Notes: generated by a model from the sequence alone, not told the origin. DNA of 64,000 bases from Spirochaetota bacterium (GCA_026415295.1 JAOAHJ010000020.1:1-64000), one strand, 5' to 3'; positions 1 through 7,531 are shown, counted from the first letter of the stretch. Made by a program: numbers and translations.

Positions 1-104
1 CTTATATTCTTATTCTATTTCTATTTATAAAAACGTTTATTATGTACCAATCCGTTTTGTAAGCTTTCTTCAAAATTAAAGATTTATTTTTTAAAAATAA
101 AAAT

Positions 105-186
105 TGCGAGTGGAGGGACTTGAACCCACACGCATTGCTGCACCAGATCCTACGACTGTCTTGACTTCCAATTCCACCACACTCTC
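105..186 (-). tRNA. Degenerate tRNA-Leu (anticodon UAG by position), possible pseudo-tRNA
   Basis: The minus strand reads as a class II tRNA of 82 nt with a Leu-type D region (GGTGGAATTGG), a long variable arm that still pairs (UGCA/UGCG) and a normal TTCAAGT T loop. The anticodon position reads TAG in a loop CGTAGGA. Every main stem has a defect: acceptor GAGAGTG/CACTCGC has an A-G mismatch, the D stem GTG/CAA one mismatch, the anticodon stem ACAGT/TCTGG two mismatches, and the T stem GTGGG/CCCTC a T-T mismatch. The near-invariant U33 is G. The other tRNA-Leu of this window (25227-25312) has clean stems. It is the last member of the tRNA run. It may be a decayed or unusual tRNA, or hold sequencing errors. 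Confidence 0.55.
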
Positions 187-302
187 AAATTAATTTAAAT
201 AAGAAATATTTTATTATAAAATTAACTTTGAAAAAACTAAAATTATTAAAATAACTAATTCTAATAATTTTTTAACTCAAAAACTAATATTTTAAAAACA
301 AA

Positions 303-375
303 TGGGCTGCAAAGGATTCGAACCTTTGGCCTACTGATTAAGAGTCAGTTGCTCTACCACCTGAGCTAGCAGCCC
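303..375 (-). tRNA. tRNA-Lys (CUU)
   Basis: Full cloverleaf on the minus strand: acceptor GGGCTGC/GCAGCCC with A73, D arm GCTC/GAGC, anticodon stem ACTGA/TCAGT around loop CTCTTAA (anticodon CTT), and T arm AAAGG/CCTTT around TTCGAAT. No CCA is encoded. It lies 10 nt downstream of tRNA-Arg(UCG), so the two are probably cotranscribed. Confidence 0.95.
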
Positions 376-385
376 ATTTCAATAT

Positions 386-459
386 TACGCCTGGCAGGAA
401 TTGAACCTGCAACCTATGGATTCGAAGTCCACCGCTCTATCCATTTGAGCTACAGGCGC
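386..459 (-). tRNA. tRNA-Arg (UCG)
   Basis: Cloverleaf on the minus strand with acceptor GCGCCTG/CAGGCGT (first pair G-U), D arm GCTC/GAGC, anticodon stem GTGGA/TCCAT, loop CTTCGAA (anticodon TCG) and T arm GCAGG/CCTGC. A73, no encoded CCA. It decodes CGN codons and is one of two tRNA-Arg genes in this cluster. Confidence 0.95.
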
Positions 460-766
460 ATTTTATCAAATAAATAGAAAAAATCAATATATATTTACAA
501 ATAAAAACAAATAATTTCTCTAATAAAACATTTTTCTCCCCTTATAATTGTTGAATAACTGAAAAAAAGTATTAAAACATAAATATTTATAAAAGCCGGA
601 TCTTTTGCATAATTTGAAAGAAAAAAAATATTTTTGAATAAAATATGATCATAGAGAAGCTTTTTTTATTTTTATAATTTATCAAAATTGTTTAATTAAT
701 AATTTCATAAAAAATAATTTACAAAATTTAAAATTAAAAACTTTTAATAATATATAAAAATCAATG
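460..766. other. AT-rich spacer between tRNA-Arg(UCG) and tRNA-His
   Basis: About 300 bases without an ORF that I would defend. The only non-random items are a 10-bp palindrome TATGATCATA at 644-653 and a less AT-rich patch near 596-605. The length suggests that the tRNA genes on either side may have separate promoters, but no clear TTGACA box is visible here. Confidence 0.4.
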
Positions 767-839
767 GGTGGATGATGGGGCTCGAACCCACAGCATCCTG
801 AGCCACAGTCAGGCGCTCTACCATTGAGCTACATCCACC
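767..839 (-). tRNA. tRNA-His (GUG)
   Basis: The minus-strand cloverleaf has anticodon stem CCTGA/TCAGG around loop CTGTGGC (anticodon GTG). The acceptor is GTGGATG/CATCCAC with the extra encoded G at position -1 opposite C73, the diagnostic identity element of bacterial tRNA-His. T arm GTGGG/CCCAT around TTCGAGC. Confidence 0.95.
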
Positions 840-972
840 ACTTCAATCACTTTTAAAAATTATTAAAATATTTTTACTTAATACAAACTAAAAGAAACAA
901 ACCTAAAAATTATTAAAATTATAAACAAATAATTAAATAAAATTATAGTTAAAAATTAAAAATAAAAAAAAA

Positions 973-1046
973 TACACCTGGCAGGATTCGAACCTGCGAC
1001 ACTCGGATTAGAAATCCGATGCTCTATCCTGCTGAGCTACAGGTGC
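973..1046 (-). tRNA. tRNA-Arg (UCU)
   Basis: Cloverleaf on the minus strand: acceptor GCACCTG/CAGGTGT (first pair G-U), anticodon stem TCGGA/TCCGA around TTTCTAA (anticodon TCT), T arm GCAGG/CCTGC around TTCGAAT, A73. It reads AGA/AGG, the dominant Arg codons in such an AT-rich genome. It lies 9 nt downstream of tRNA-Pro. Confidence 0.95.
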
Positions 1047-1055
1047 ATTTTTTAT

Positions 1056-1128
1056 TCGGGAAGGGGAGGCTCGAACTCCCGGCCCCTTGATCCCAAATCA
1101 AGTGCGCTCCCAACTGCGCTACTTCCCG
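1056..1128 (-). tRNA. tRNA-Pro (UGG)
   Basis: Cloverleaf on the minus strand: acceptor CGGGAAG/CTTCCCG (C1-G72 as usual in bacterial tRNA-Pro), D arm GCGC/GCGC, anticodon stem CTTGA/TCAAG around TTTGGGA (anticodon TGG), T arm GGGAG/CTCCC, A73. It is the first gene of the tRNA run, downstream of the promoter at 1216-1241. Confidence 0.95.
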
Positions 1129-1446
1129 ATTATTTATTCATCTAAATAAAATAAGATATTTTCACATTATTATAAATTATTATACTAAGCATAGATTAAA
1201 CTTGCTAAAAAATTTATTATATTATTTTAAAATTTTGTCAAGAAAAATAAAATAATATTTGTTCTTAAGTCAATATAACTATTTATTAACAATTTATTAT
1301 CAAAGATTTAAATAAAAATTTTCTATTTAATAAAATATAAACTTTATTAATAAATTAAATTTATTTTTTAGCTTTATTAAATTAAAATTAAAAAAGTTAA
1401 TTAATTTTTAAGATTAAAAATAAAAAAATCCTTATTATTAAAAAAA
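1129..1446. other. Non-coding spacer with the tRNA promoter
   Basis: About 318 bases between tRNA-Pro and the ABC permease gene end. Apart from the tRNA promoter at 1216-1241 it is A/T runs only. No terminator hairpin for the minus-strand ABC transporter genes is visible next to their end. Confidence 0.5.
1216..1241 (-). promoter_or_regulatory. Promoter of the tRNA-Pro...Leu run
   Basis: On the minus strand a perfect TTGACA (1236-1241) is followed by a perfect TATAAT (1216-1221) at a short 14-nt spacing, or by TAATAA (1214-1219) at 16 nt. It points at tRNA-Pro about 85 nt downstream. Confidence 0.6.
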
Positions 1447-2175
1447 CTATAAACTTTTTACAACTCTTCTATGAAGCATTAAAAATGCAATAAATTGATA
1501 TAAAAAAGCTTGAAAAATTAAAATAATAAAAATTTTTATGTCAAAAAAATTATTTATGAGTTGTCTTAAAAAAACAATTGGAAAATATAGTGGATTTAAA
1601 TAAATAATTTTTTTTATAATTGGATTAAATATTTTTTCTGAAAAATAAACAGGAGAAAAATAAATAAGAACAGTTGATGAAATTGATAAAATCAAACCAA
1701 GTTTAGTAATATCTTTAATAATTATTGTAAGAATACAGATAAAACCTGTTAATAAAATAATTTGAATTAATATTAATAAAACAATATATATTAATCTGTA
1801 ATCAAAAATTTTATATAAAATTAAATTAGATAAACTAAAAGATAAAAGCCCTAAAACAAATGATAAAAAATAGGAACTTATAAATTTCATTGAAATAACT
1901 TCTTTTGAAGAAAATGGTAATGAAAAATAGTAATTAAGTGATCCTATAGTCAAATCTACTGTTAAAAAAATTACTGCTGTTGAAGAAATTGATAATAATT
2001 GAGAAAATAAATATCCTGAAATTATGATTTTAGAATATTCAAAATACCCCATCTTAGAATATCCATAATAAAACATTAGGATAGGGATAAAAAGAGAAAA
2101 TAATTGGGGTATTATTAACTCAGTTTTTTTAAAATTATTTCTTATCTCACTAAATATAAAATATAACTTTCTCAT
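1447..2175 (-). CDS. ABC-2 type transporter permease
   Basis: Integral inner-membrane protein of 242 residues with about six hydrophobic segments, the size and pattern of an ABC-2 export permease. The last third has the family-like stretch YFSPVYFSEKIFNP followed by YLNPLYFPIVFLRQ, matching the usual SPVYYP...NP...R pattern before the last helices. It lies 58 nt downstream of the ATPase gene and surely forms an exporter with it. An AAAGG lies upstream of the ATG. The substrate cannot be read from sequence. The nearest unit upstream encodes a 21-residue peptide, so peptide export or self-protection is one possibility, but this is inference from position only. Confidence 0.8.
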   Translation of the reverse strand: MRKLYFIFSEIRNNFKKTELIIPQLFSLFIPILMFYYGYSKMGYFEYSKIIISGYLFSQLLSISSTAVIFLTVDLTIGSLNYYFSLPFSSKEVISMKFISSYFLSFVLGLLSFSLSNLILYKIFDYRLIYIVLLILIQIILLTGFICILTIIIKDITKLGLILSISSTVLIYFSPVYFSEKIFNPIIKKIIYLNPLYFPIVFLRQLINNFFDIKIFIILIFQAFLYQFIAFLMLHRRVVKSL

Positions 2176-2233
2176 ATAATAATTACCTTTAAATGAAAAT
2201 TATTTTTTAAATAAATTAATAATTAAAAATCTC

Positions 2234-3310
2234 TTATAAAGAAATATTTTTATATATTACAGATTTTCTATCTAAATAATCCATAAGTTCTAAAAGAATT
2301 TTTTTTCTTTTATCCTTTAAAATCTTTAATTTTAACAAAAACTTTTTTTGGATAGTATTTTTTAAATTTAATACCTCCATTGATTTAACCTTTTTAGGAT
2401 CTATTCCAGCTTTCTCAAGAATAGTGCTATAATCATTATCTTTATCTATATTAGAAGAATCTAATTTAATAGTTATTGCATTTGATAAATCTAGATTTCC
2501 TAATTTATCTTTTAATTTATCAAAATCTTTATTCTCTTCTTCTACTTCTTCAATTTGAGCATCAAGTACTCCATCAATAAGTTTAATTTCATTTACATCA
2601 ATATCTTTTGCATTTTCAATTTCAATAGAAATAATCTCTTCCATTTTACTTACCTCCCATAATTTTTTATTTTCTAAAATATATTTTTTATCAATAATTG
2701 ATTCAAAATAATCTCCATGTTCAATTATTATTATGCCTTTACCTTCTGATTTTAATCTTTCTATTTTTTTTAATACAATTTCTTTATTTTTTTTATCTAT
2801 TCCTGCTAATGGTTCATCAAATAATAAAAAATCACTATTTACTAATAAAGTTTTTATTAACTCCAATTTTCTTTGTGTACCCCCAGAAAGTTGATAAATT
2901 TTTCTCTTTTGATCATCAAGTGATATATTAAAAAGCTCAAAATAATGAAATATTTCATCTTTTTTTATTTCTCTTCTAAAATATTTAATATATCCATAAA
3001 TTGCTTCTATAGGATATTTTTCATTTTTTAGAGTCATTTGCTGAGAACAGAGGCTAACTGTAGATTTATAAAAGCTTGAATCTGGATTTATGACAGTTTT
3101 ACCTTTATCAGTTTTTATATAAATCTTACCCTTATCTAATTTAGAAATACCTGAAATACATCTAAGAAGTGTACTCTTTCCACATCCATTGGAACCATCG
3201 ATTTTAATTACTTCCCCTTTTTTAATATTAAATGAAATATTTTCAAATATTATTTTATTATTGTATTTTTTTCCTAAATTATCAAATATTATTTGATTTA
3301 ATGCTCTCAT
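2234..3310 (-). CDS. ABC transporter ATP-binding protein with C-terminal extension
   Basis: Nucleotide-binding subunit, 358 residues. Walker A GSNGCGKST at about 39-47, Q-loop Gln near 90, signature LSGGT at 141-145, Walker B FLLFDEP at 161-167, and H-loop His at 198. The ATPase core ends near 215. The remaining 140 residues are acidic then basic and helical, comparable in place to the C-terminal domains of drug- or lantibiotic-type exporter ATPases. An AAGGG ribosome site precedes the ATG. It is the first gene of an ATPase-permease pair. It follows the small peptide unit whose terminator ends about 90 nt upstream, so read-through could couple them. Confidence 0.9.
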   Translation of the reverse strand: MRALNQIIFDNLGKKYNNKIIFENISFNIKKGEVIKIDGSNGCGKSTLLRCISGISKLDKGKIYIKTDKGKTVINPDSSFYKSTVSLCSQQMTLKNEKYPIEAIYGYIKYFRREIKKDEIFHYFELFNISLDDQKRKIYQLSGGTQRKLELIKTLLVNSDFLLFDEPLAGIDKKNKEIVLKKIERLKSEGKGIIIIEHGDYFESIIDKKYILENKKLWEVSKMEEIISIEIENAKDIDVNEIKLIDGVLDAQIEEVEEENKDFDKLKDKLGNLDLSNAITIKLDSSNIDKDNDYSTILEKAGIDPKKVKSMEVLNLKNTIQKKFLLKLKILKDKRKKILLELMDYLDRKSVIYKNISL

Positions 3311-3400
3311 ATAATTCCCTTATATTTTTCCAAAAAAATTAAAAAAATTAAACATTTTAAATTATATATTATAAAATATAAAAAAAATATTTTAAAAAGT

Positions 3401-3423
3401 AAAAAAAAATCTCCTAGGAGATT
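3401..3423 (-). terminator. Intrinsic terminator of the 21-codon unit
   Basis: On the minus strand a self-complementary AATCTCCTAGGAGATT (3408-3423) forms a 6-7 bp stem with loop CTAG and runs directly into eight T residues. It lies 27 nt after the stop codon of the small ORF and upstream of the ABC ATPase, so it ends the small transcript and could also act as an attenuator for the transporter. Its 5' arm UCUCC could pair with the GGAGG ribosome site of the small ORF. Confidence 0.85.
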
Positions 3424-3450
3424 AACTACTTGTTATTATTTATTATCATT

Positions 3451-3516
3451 TTATCTAGTAATTACAATTATTATTATTTTATCGTCTGTATCAACAATAA
3501 TAACAATGATATCCAT
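3451..3516 (-). CDS. 21-residue Ile/Val-rich peptide
   Basis: A tiny ORF with complete expression signals: GGAGGG five nucleotides before the ATG, TAA stop, intrinsic terminator behind and a strong promoter ahead. The peptide begins MDIIVIIV, has an acidic turn DTDDK, and ends IIIIVITR, with nine Ile and three Val in 21 residues. The layout looks like two beta strands joined by a turn. Two readings are possible. It may be a leader peptide whose runs of Ile codons sense isoleucine supply. Or it may be a functional small peptide, perhaps a substrate or regulator of the ABC exporter encoded next. No known leader or bacteriocin family was recognised. The coding call is inferred from the signals, not from homology. 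Confidence 0.6.
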   Translation of the reverse strand: MDIIVIIVDTDDKIIIIVITR

Positions 3517-3547
3517 CTTTTCCCTCCATAATAACTATATTTGTATC

Positions 3548-3561
3548 TTGCAAGCTTGCAA
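3548..3561. promoter_or_regulatory. 14-bp perfect palindrome at the transcription start
   Basis: TTGCAAGCTTGCAA is perfectly self-complementary, starts at the last base of the -10 box and covers the expected start site of the small-peptide transcript. This is where a repressor operator would sit. An inverted repeat of the same form, TTGCA-N4-TGCAA, lies at the same place relative to the -10 box ahead of purA (62443-62456). Confidence 0.5.
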
Positions 3562-3588
3562 ATATATATATATATATATATTTGTCAA
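3561..3588 (-). promoter_or_regulatory. Promoter of the 21-codon unit
   Basis: Minus strand: consensus TTGACA (3583-3588), a 16-nt spacer made almost wholly of alternating TA, then TATATT (3561-3566). One of the strongest sigma70-like promoters in the window. The (TA)n spacer is an unusual, easily melted element. Confidence 0.75.
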
Positions 3589-3611
3589 GAAAAAATTTAA
3601 CGTTTTAATTT

Positions 3612-4577
3612 TTAAAAACCAAAATAGTTTTTTACATAAATAAGATTATATGCAAATCTATCTTCAAAAACTTTTCTCTCTAAATATTTGAACTCTTTAT
3701 CCTCTATATTTTCAGGGAAAGAGATTCTATTTGCAAAAAGAAGTTGTCCATCTATTTTTAAATTCCTTTTTAACATTTTATTCTTTTCTTTTTTACCATA
3801 CTTATCATCTCCGATAATAGGATAACCTGCATGAGAAAGACTTACTCTTATTTGATGCATCTTACCTGTCTCTATTAAAATCTTAACAAATGAATAATTA
3901 TCATTATATTTAATTGGTTCTACTATTGTTTTTGAAAGAATACCGCCTTTACCAACAAAAACTTTTTTTAATTTCTCATCTTTTATAAGGTTCAAATTTA
4001 ATTCTATTTTTTTTTCAAGCTTTCCATAAACAAAAGCATAGTAAATTTTTTCAATTTTTTTTTCTTTAAATAAACTACTTATAAAACTATGAGATTTATA
4101 GTTTTTAGCAAAAATAACAAGACCTTCTGTATTTCTATCTATTCTATGAACGGGGGAAGGGACAAAATTATTTATCTTTGGATTATATTCATTTTTATCT
4201 ATTAAATATTTTATTATAAATTCTTGAAGTATCCAATACTTTTCATTTTGATCAGAATGAACAATAACTCCTTTTGGCTTATAAACTACAATGATATTAT
4301 TATCTTCATATATAATTTTCAAAAAATATTCTTCTACCTTATAGAATTCTGTAACCTCTTTTTTATTTTTCTCTAATAATTCATCTGAAATATATATTTT
4401 TATCTCATCTCCTTTCTTTAATTTATAATAAATATCAACTTTTTTATCATTTACTTTAACTTTCTTTTTTCTTATAATTTTATAAATAAAATTTTTAGAT
4501 GCATTGTTAAAATATCCTATTAAAAATTTATCAAGTCTCTTTTCTTTTGTAAAATCATCTATAATAATTTTTATCAT
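3612..4577 (-). CDS. RluA-family 23S rRNA/tRNA pseudouridine synthase
   Basis: Converts uridine to pseudouridine in structured RNA. The N-terminal 60 residues are an S4 RNA-binding domain (RLDKFL...VKVNDKKV). The catalytic motif HRIDRNTEGLVIFAK at 144-158 carries the nucleophile Asp147; the family usually has S or A where E151 stands. Later motifs GGILSKT, ETGKMHQIR and HAGYPIIGDDKYG are typical of RluC/RluD. Length 321 is normal. RluC versus RluD specificity cannot be assigned. It is monocistronic by appearance, with about 35 nt to the small-peptide promoter downstream and no obvious terminator. Confidence 0.9.
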   Translation of the reverse strand: MIKIIIDDFTKEKRLDKFLIGYFNNASKNFIYKIIRKKKVKVNDKKVDIYYKLKKGDEIKIYISDELLEKNKKEVTEFYKVEEYFLKIIYEDNNIIVVYKPKGVIVHSDQNEKYWILQEFIIKYLIDKNEYNPKINNFVPSPVHRIDRNTEGLVIFAKNYKSHSFISSLFKEKKIEKIYYAFVYGKLEKKIELNLNLIKDEKLKKVFVGKGGILSKTIVEPIKYNDNYSFVKILIETGKMHQIRVSLSHAGYPIIGDDKYGKKEKNKMLKRNLKIDGQLLFANRISFPENIEDKEFKYLERKVFEDRFAYNLIYVKNYFGF

Positions 4578-4920
4578 AATAGTGTCCTTTAAATATATCT
4601 AATAAAATTTAAAACAGCATTAAATTTATATTAAGAAATAAATCAAAAAAAAATAAATTAATAATATATCCTTTTAATTAAACTAAATATATCAAAAAAA
4701 TGAATATAAAAAATATTTTTTAATAATAATAAAATTTAATAATTTATTTTTTCTTGAAACTTTTTACTAAACATTTAAATTTATTTAAATTATTAAAAGA
4801 AAATTATTATCAACATAGTATTTTATATATACAATCTAATAATTTTTTTAATAAAAATTTAATTATAAATATATCTTTAATTGTTAAAAAATATAAAAAA
4901 TAATAAAATAGGAGTTTTTA
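4578..4920. other. Divergent intergenic region
   Basis: About 343 bases between the divergently transcribed pseudouridine synthase and lipoprotein genes. It must hold both promoters, but no box is convincing in the A/T background (TTGAAA at 4754 is the best -35 candidate). No ORF, repeat or hairpin stands out. Confidence 0.4.
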
Positions 4921-5295
4921 ATGAAAATAATAATAAAAAATAATTCCATGTTAAATATTGTAATTTCTCTTTTTATATTTCTATCTTCCTCCTTTTTAAC
5001 TGTATCATGTACAAAAAATAACACTTCAAACGGTCCAAAAGAATTCACATATGAAGGAAAAGAGATGGAGATAAAAGGTTTAGTTGAAAAATATGAAAAT
5101 GAATCTTTAAAAACTTTTTCAATTGTTGAAAATCCAGAATCAAAATCAAGGAAAACCTATATATTAATTGGCTTAAATGATAAAGAATACAAAGAACTTT
5201 CTAAATACTTAAATCAAATAATAAAAGTTAAATTAAAGATTATACAACAAATCTCACCATGGACTTTTAAAGCAAAACTTATTAAAATTTTATAA
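4921..5295 (+). CDS. Small lipoprotein
   Basis: 124 residues. An unusually long N-terminal segment (basic, then hydrophobic) ends in lipobox LTVSC with Cys near 30, followed by a polar linker, so the product should be a lipidated envelope protein. The mature part is about 90 residues and reads as alternating beta strands (KEMEIKGLVEKY, KVKLKIIQQISP), possibly an OB-like fold. The layout resembles the lipoprotein at 20775, though with little identity. AGGAG lies 6 nt before the ATG. No family was recognised and the function is unknown. Confidence 0.65.
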   Translation: MKIIIKNNSMLNIVISLFIFLSSSFLTVSCTKNNTSNGPKEFTYEGKEMEIKGLVEKYENESLKTFSIVENPESKSRKTYILIGLNDKEYKELSKYLNQIIKVKLKIIQQISPWTFKAKLIKIL

Positions 5296-5381
5296 ATAAA
5301 CGATATATAAATAATTCAATTTTCTTAAAATAATTCTTAATAATATAATAATAAAGATATATAAGTGGAGGTATATTGGGA

Positions 5382-5738
5382 ATGTTAAGAAAATTTTTAA
5401 GAGTCAAAATACACAGAGCCACTGTAACATTTTCTGATTTAAACTATGTTGGTTCAATAACCATAGATGAAAATATTATGAAAGAAGCTGGATTACTTGA
5501 AAATGAAGTTGTCTCAATTTATAATATAAACAATGGAGAAAGGTTTGAAACTTATGTAATTAAAGGAGAGGCAGGTTCAGGAATTATAGGAATAAACGGT
5601 GCAGCTGCAAGAAAAGTTCAAGTTGGTGATAAGATTATTATTGTTAATTATGTATATTTATATGAAAATGAAATAAACTCATTAAAACCAAAAATTTTAA
5701 TTATGAATGATGAAAATAAAATTGAAAAAATTTTATAA
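5382..5738 (+). CDS. panD: Aspartate 1-decarboxylase
   Basis: Pyruvoyl enzyme making beta-alanine from aspartate for pantothenate and coenzyme A. The proenzyme cuts itself between Gly24 and Ser25. In this protein that motif is YVGSITID, and counting from the ATG at 5382 puts the serine at exactly 25, as in E. coli PanD. This favours ATG over the in-frame TTG at 5376, although GGAGG (5367-5371) could serve either. Other signatures are KIHRATVT and the NGAAAR motif with GDKIIIV after it. Length 118 is normal. It is separate from other CoA genes, but coaX lies at 45.9 kb. Confidence 0.93.
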   Translation: MLRKFLRVKIHRATVTFSDLNYVGSITIDENIMKEAGLLENEVVSIYNINNGERFETYVIKGEAGSGIIGINGAAARKVQVGDKIIIVNYVYLYENEINSLKPKILIMNDENKIEKIL

Positions 5739-5799
5739 AAAATATTTGAAAAATTAAAAAATTTAAACTAATATTTTTTAAAATAAATTTCTTTATTGT

Positions 5800-5827
5800 T
5801 AAAAATTATTCTTATAATTTCCGATAA
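5800..5827 (+). promoter_or_regulatory. Sigma28 (FliA)-like promoter of the flaA pair
   Basis: TAAA (5800-5803), a 16-nt spacer and TCCGATAA (5820-5827) match the flagellar consensus TAAA-N15-GCCGATAA at all but one base, with spacing one longer. It sits 50 nt before the first flaA start. No equivalent is seen before the second flaA, consistent with one transcript. Confidence 0.5.
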
Positions 5828-5877
5828 GTTAAAAAAATTATATAAGGATTTAAATTTTAATAAAAAGGAGTTTAATT

Positions 5878-6576
5878 ATGAAACTAAAAAAACTCATTTT
5901 CTTGCTAGCAATTTGTTCTTTAATTTTAAACTTTCAAACTATAAACTTAAAAGCTCAACAAAACTTACAAAAAAATGAATTATTGGTTTCAAAAGTTTTA
6001 GAAGACTTTGAAACAAACGATAAAGATTGGAAAGCTGAAGGTTCTAAATATACATCTAAAGGGTATCCTATTGTTAAACCTAAAGTTGAAAGCTGGCCTG
6101 AAGCTTTATTCGGGAGAAAAGGTGATCCAAATAACAAATATTGTTTAGGGGTTAAAACTTCATATTTTAGAATGGGATACAACGAACTTAAGTTATTTCC
6201 CAAAGAAAATATTAGTGTTCCTGGAATAGCTAAAGCTTTTTATATCTGGGTGTGGGGTGCCAATTTTGCTTATGATTTAGAAATGCAAGTTAAAGATTAT
6301 AAAGGAATAACTCACACTTTACCAATTGCAAGACTTGCTTATTTAGGGTGGAGATGCCATAAAATTGTGGTACCTGATTTTATTCCTCAACTTAAACAAA
6401 CATTGCCAAGAATTCAAAATTTATTATTTGAAAGATTTACTATCTGGTCATTACCTGGATCTCAACTTGAAGGCTTTAATGCATTTTTTGATCATTTTAC
6501 TGTTTTAACTGATGTAGCATATGAAACTTTCGATGGTGATGATTTAAATGATCCATCTATATTTGAGAAAAAATAG
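5878..6576 (+). CDS. flaA: Flagellar filament outer-layer protein FlaA (paralogue 1)
   Basis: Sheath protein of the spirochaete periplasmic flagellum, coating the FlaB core. 232 residues with a Sec signal peptide (MKLKKLIFLLAICSLI, cleavage likely near LKAQQ). The mature part has family features: VLEDFETNDKDWKAEG, PEALFGRKGDPNNKYCLGVK, FYIWVWGANFAYDLEMQVKD, LGWRCHKIVVPDFI and a C-terminal FDHFTVLTD strand. Length matches FlaA proteins. AAAAGGAG precedes the ATG. The next gene, 61 nt on, is a paralogue. The two FlaA of Leptospira are arranged the same way. Confidence 0.82.
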   Translation: MKLKKLIFLLAICSLILNFQTINLKAQQNLQKNELLVSKVLEDFETNDKDWKAEGSKYTSKGYPIVKPKVESWPEALFGRKGDPNNKYCLGVKTSYFRMGYNELKLFPKENISVPGIAKAFYIWVWGANFAYDLEMQVKDYKGITHTLPIARLAYLGWRCHKIVVPDFIPQLKQTLPRIQNLLFERFTIWSLPGSQLEGFNAFFDHFTVLTDVAYETFDGDDLNDPSIFEKK

Positions 6577-6637
6577 AGAATAAATGTTTTACAAGAAAGA
6601 GGAATTTATTTTAATATAAATAAAAGGAGTTACAATT

Positions 6638-7342
6638 ATGAAAAAGCTAATAATTTTACTTATAATATTTGGATTATTATTTTTATTAAATATAGTATCA
6701 ATTAACATTAAAGCTCAACAACAAAGCACTTCTCAAACAGATCCTGATGTTGAAAAGGGTGAGCTCCTAACAGACATTATTGTAACTAAATTTGAAGATG
6801 CAGAAGCATGGAGCGGCCAGATGCCTCTTGACCAAGGAACAATTTTATTAATGAAAAGACTTGGTAAACCTGCCGCTTTACCAGACAAAGATCCAGTTAC
6901 TGGCATTGAAAATAAATTTGTTTTGGGTATAAAAGTACAGTTTAATAAAAGGGGATCTAATAGATTTATAGTTAAACCTCCAAAACCTATAAAAATAGTT
7001 GGAATTACTAAAACTTTATCAATATGGGTAGTAGGTAGAAATTTCAGCCATACATTGTACTATACTGTTTCAGATTTTTTTAATAGATCTATAAATATAA
7101 AAGCGGCTACACTTAATTTTTTAGGATGGAAAAAAATCACAACAATTGTTCCTCCTGATATTGTTCAAGATGAATATCACTATGTTCAAAATGAAGGAAT
7201 TACTTTTTTAGGACTTCTTATTGAAACTAATCCTCCTGAATCTTATGGTACTTATTATGTTTATTTTGATGAACTTACTGCAAGATCAAATGTATTTTCA
7301 CAATCTAATGTTGATATGGACGATATGGTAGATACATGGTAG
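6638..7342 (+). CDS. Flagellar filament outer-layer protein FlaA (paralogue 2)
   Basis: Second FlaA-family protein, 234 residues. The signal peptide ends in NIKAQQ, almost the same as in the upstream paralogue, but the mature sequence has diverged strongly. Shared landmarks are TKFEDAEAWSG, NKFVLGIKVQF, TLSIWVVGRNFSHTL, LNFLGWKKITTIVPPDI and YYVYFDELTA. The acidic tail contains DMDDMVD, also seen in the neighbour as FDGDDLND. AAAAGGAG ribosome site. An intrinsic terminator 80 nt after the stop ends the pair. It probably forms a mixed sheath with paralogue 1. Confidence 0.78.
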   Translation: MKKLIILLIIFGLLFLLNIVSINIKAQQQSTSQTDPDVEKGELLTDIIVTKFEDAEAWSGQMPLDQGTILLMKRLGKPAALPDKDPVTGIENKFVLGIKVQFNKRGSNRFIVKPPKPIKIVGITKTLSIWVVGRNFSHTLYYTVSDFFNRSINIKAATLNFLGWKKITTIVPPDIVQDEYHYVQNEGITFLGLLIETNPPESYGTYYVYFDELTARSNVFSQSNVDMDDMVDTW

Positions 7343-7422
7343 TATTTATATTTTAGAACTATATACTTTATTTTTTAAGATTCCTTTAATTATTTCAGAT
7401 AAATTAAATTAACAAATATATA

Positions 7423-7445
7423 GGGAGGTAAAACCTCCCTTTTTT
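7423..7445 (+). terminator. Intrinsic terminator of the flaA operon
   Basis: GGGAGGT, loop of three A, ACCTCCC, then six T. The stem is a perfect 7 bp. Confidence 0.9.
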
Positions 7446-7531
7446 ATTGATTAAAGAAAAAACATTACAATATTTTTCTAATATATGATTTAGATAGGGT
7501 TCTATAATTAATTTAAAAATTTATTTATTTT

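Noticed and set aside
1-104. First 100 bases searched for a tRNA or gene end
   Set aside because: Only A/T-rich sequence; no stem pairs and no ORF could be supported.
644-653. Palindrome TATGATCATA between tRNA genes
   Set aside because: Ten bases, A/T rich, no promoter next to it and no second copy noticed. Expected by chance at this composition.
3561-3582. (TA)n run considered as a microsatellite or repeat element
   Set aside because: It is the spacer between a perfect -35 and a -10 box and is short; no repeat family is needed to explain it.
5796-5978. 60-codon ORF overlapping the start of the first flaA
   Set aside because: It overlaps flaA by about 100 bases in another frame and covers the sigma28-like promoter. 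FlaA has the signal peptide and ribosome site.
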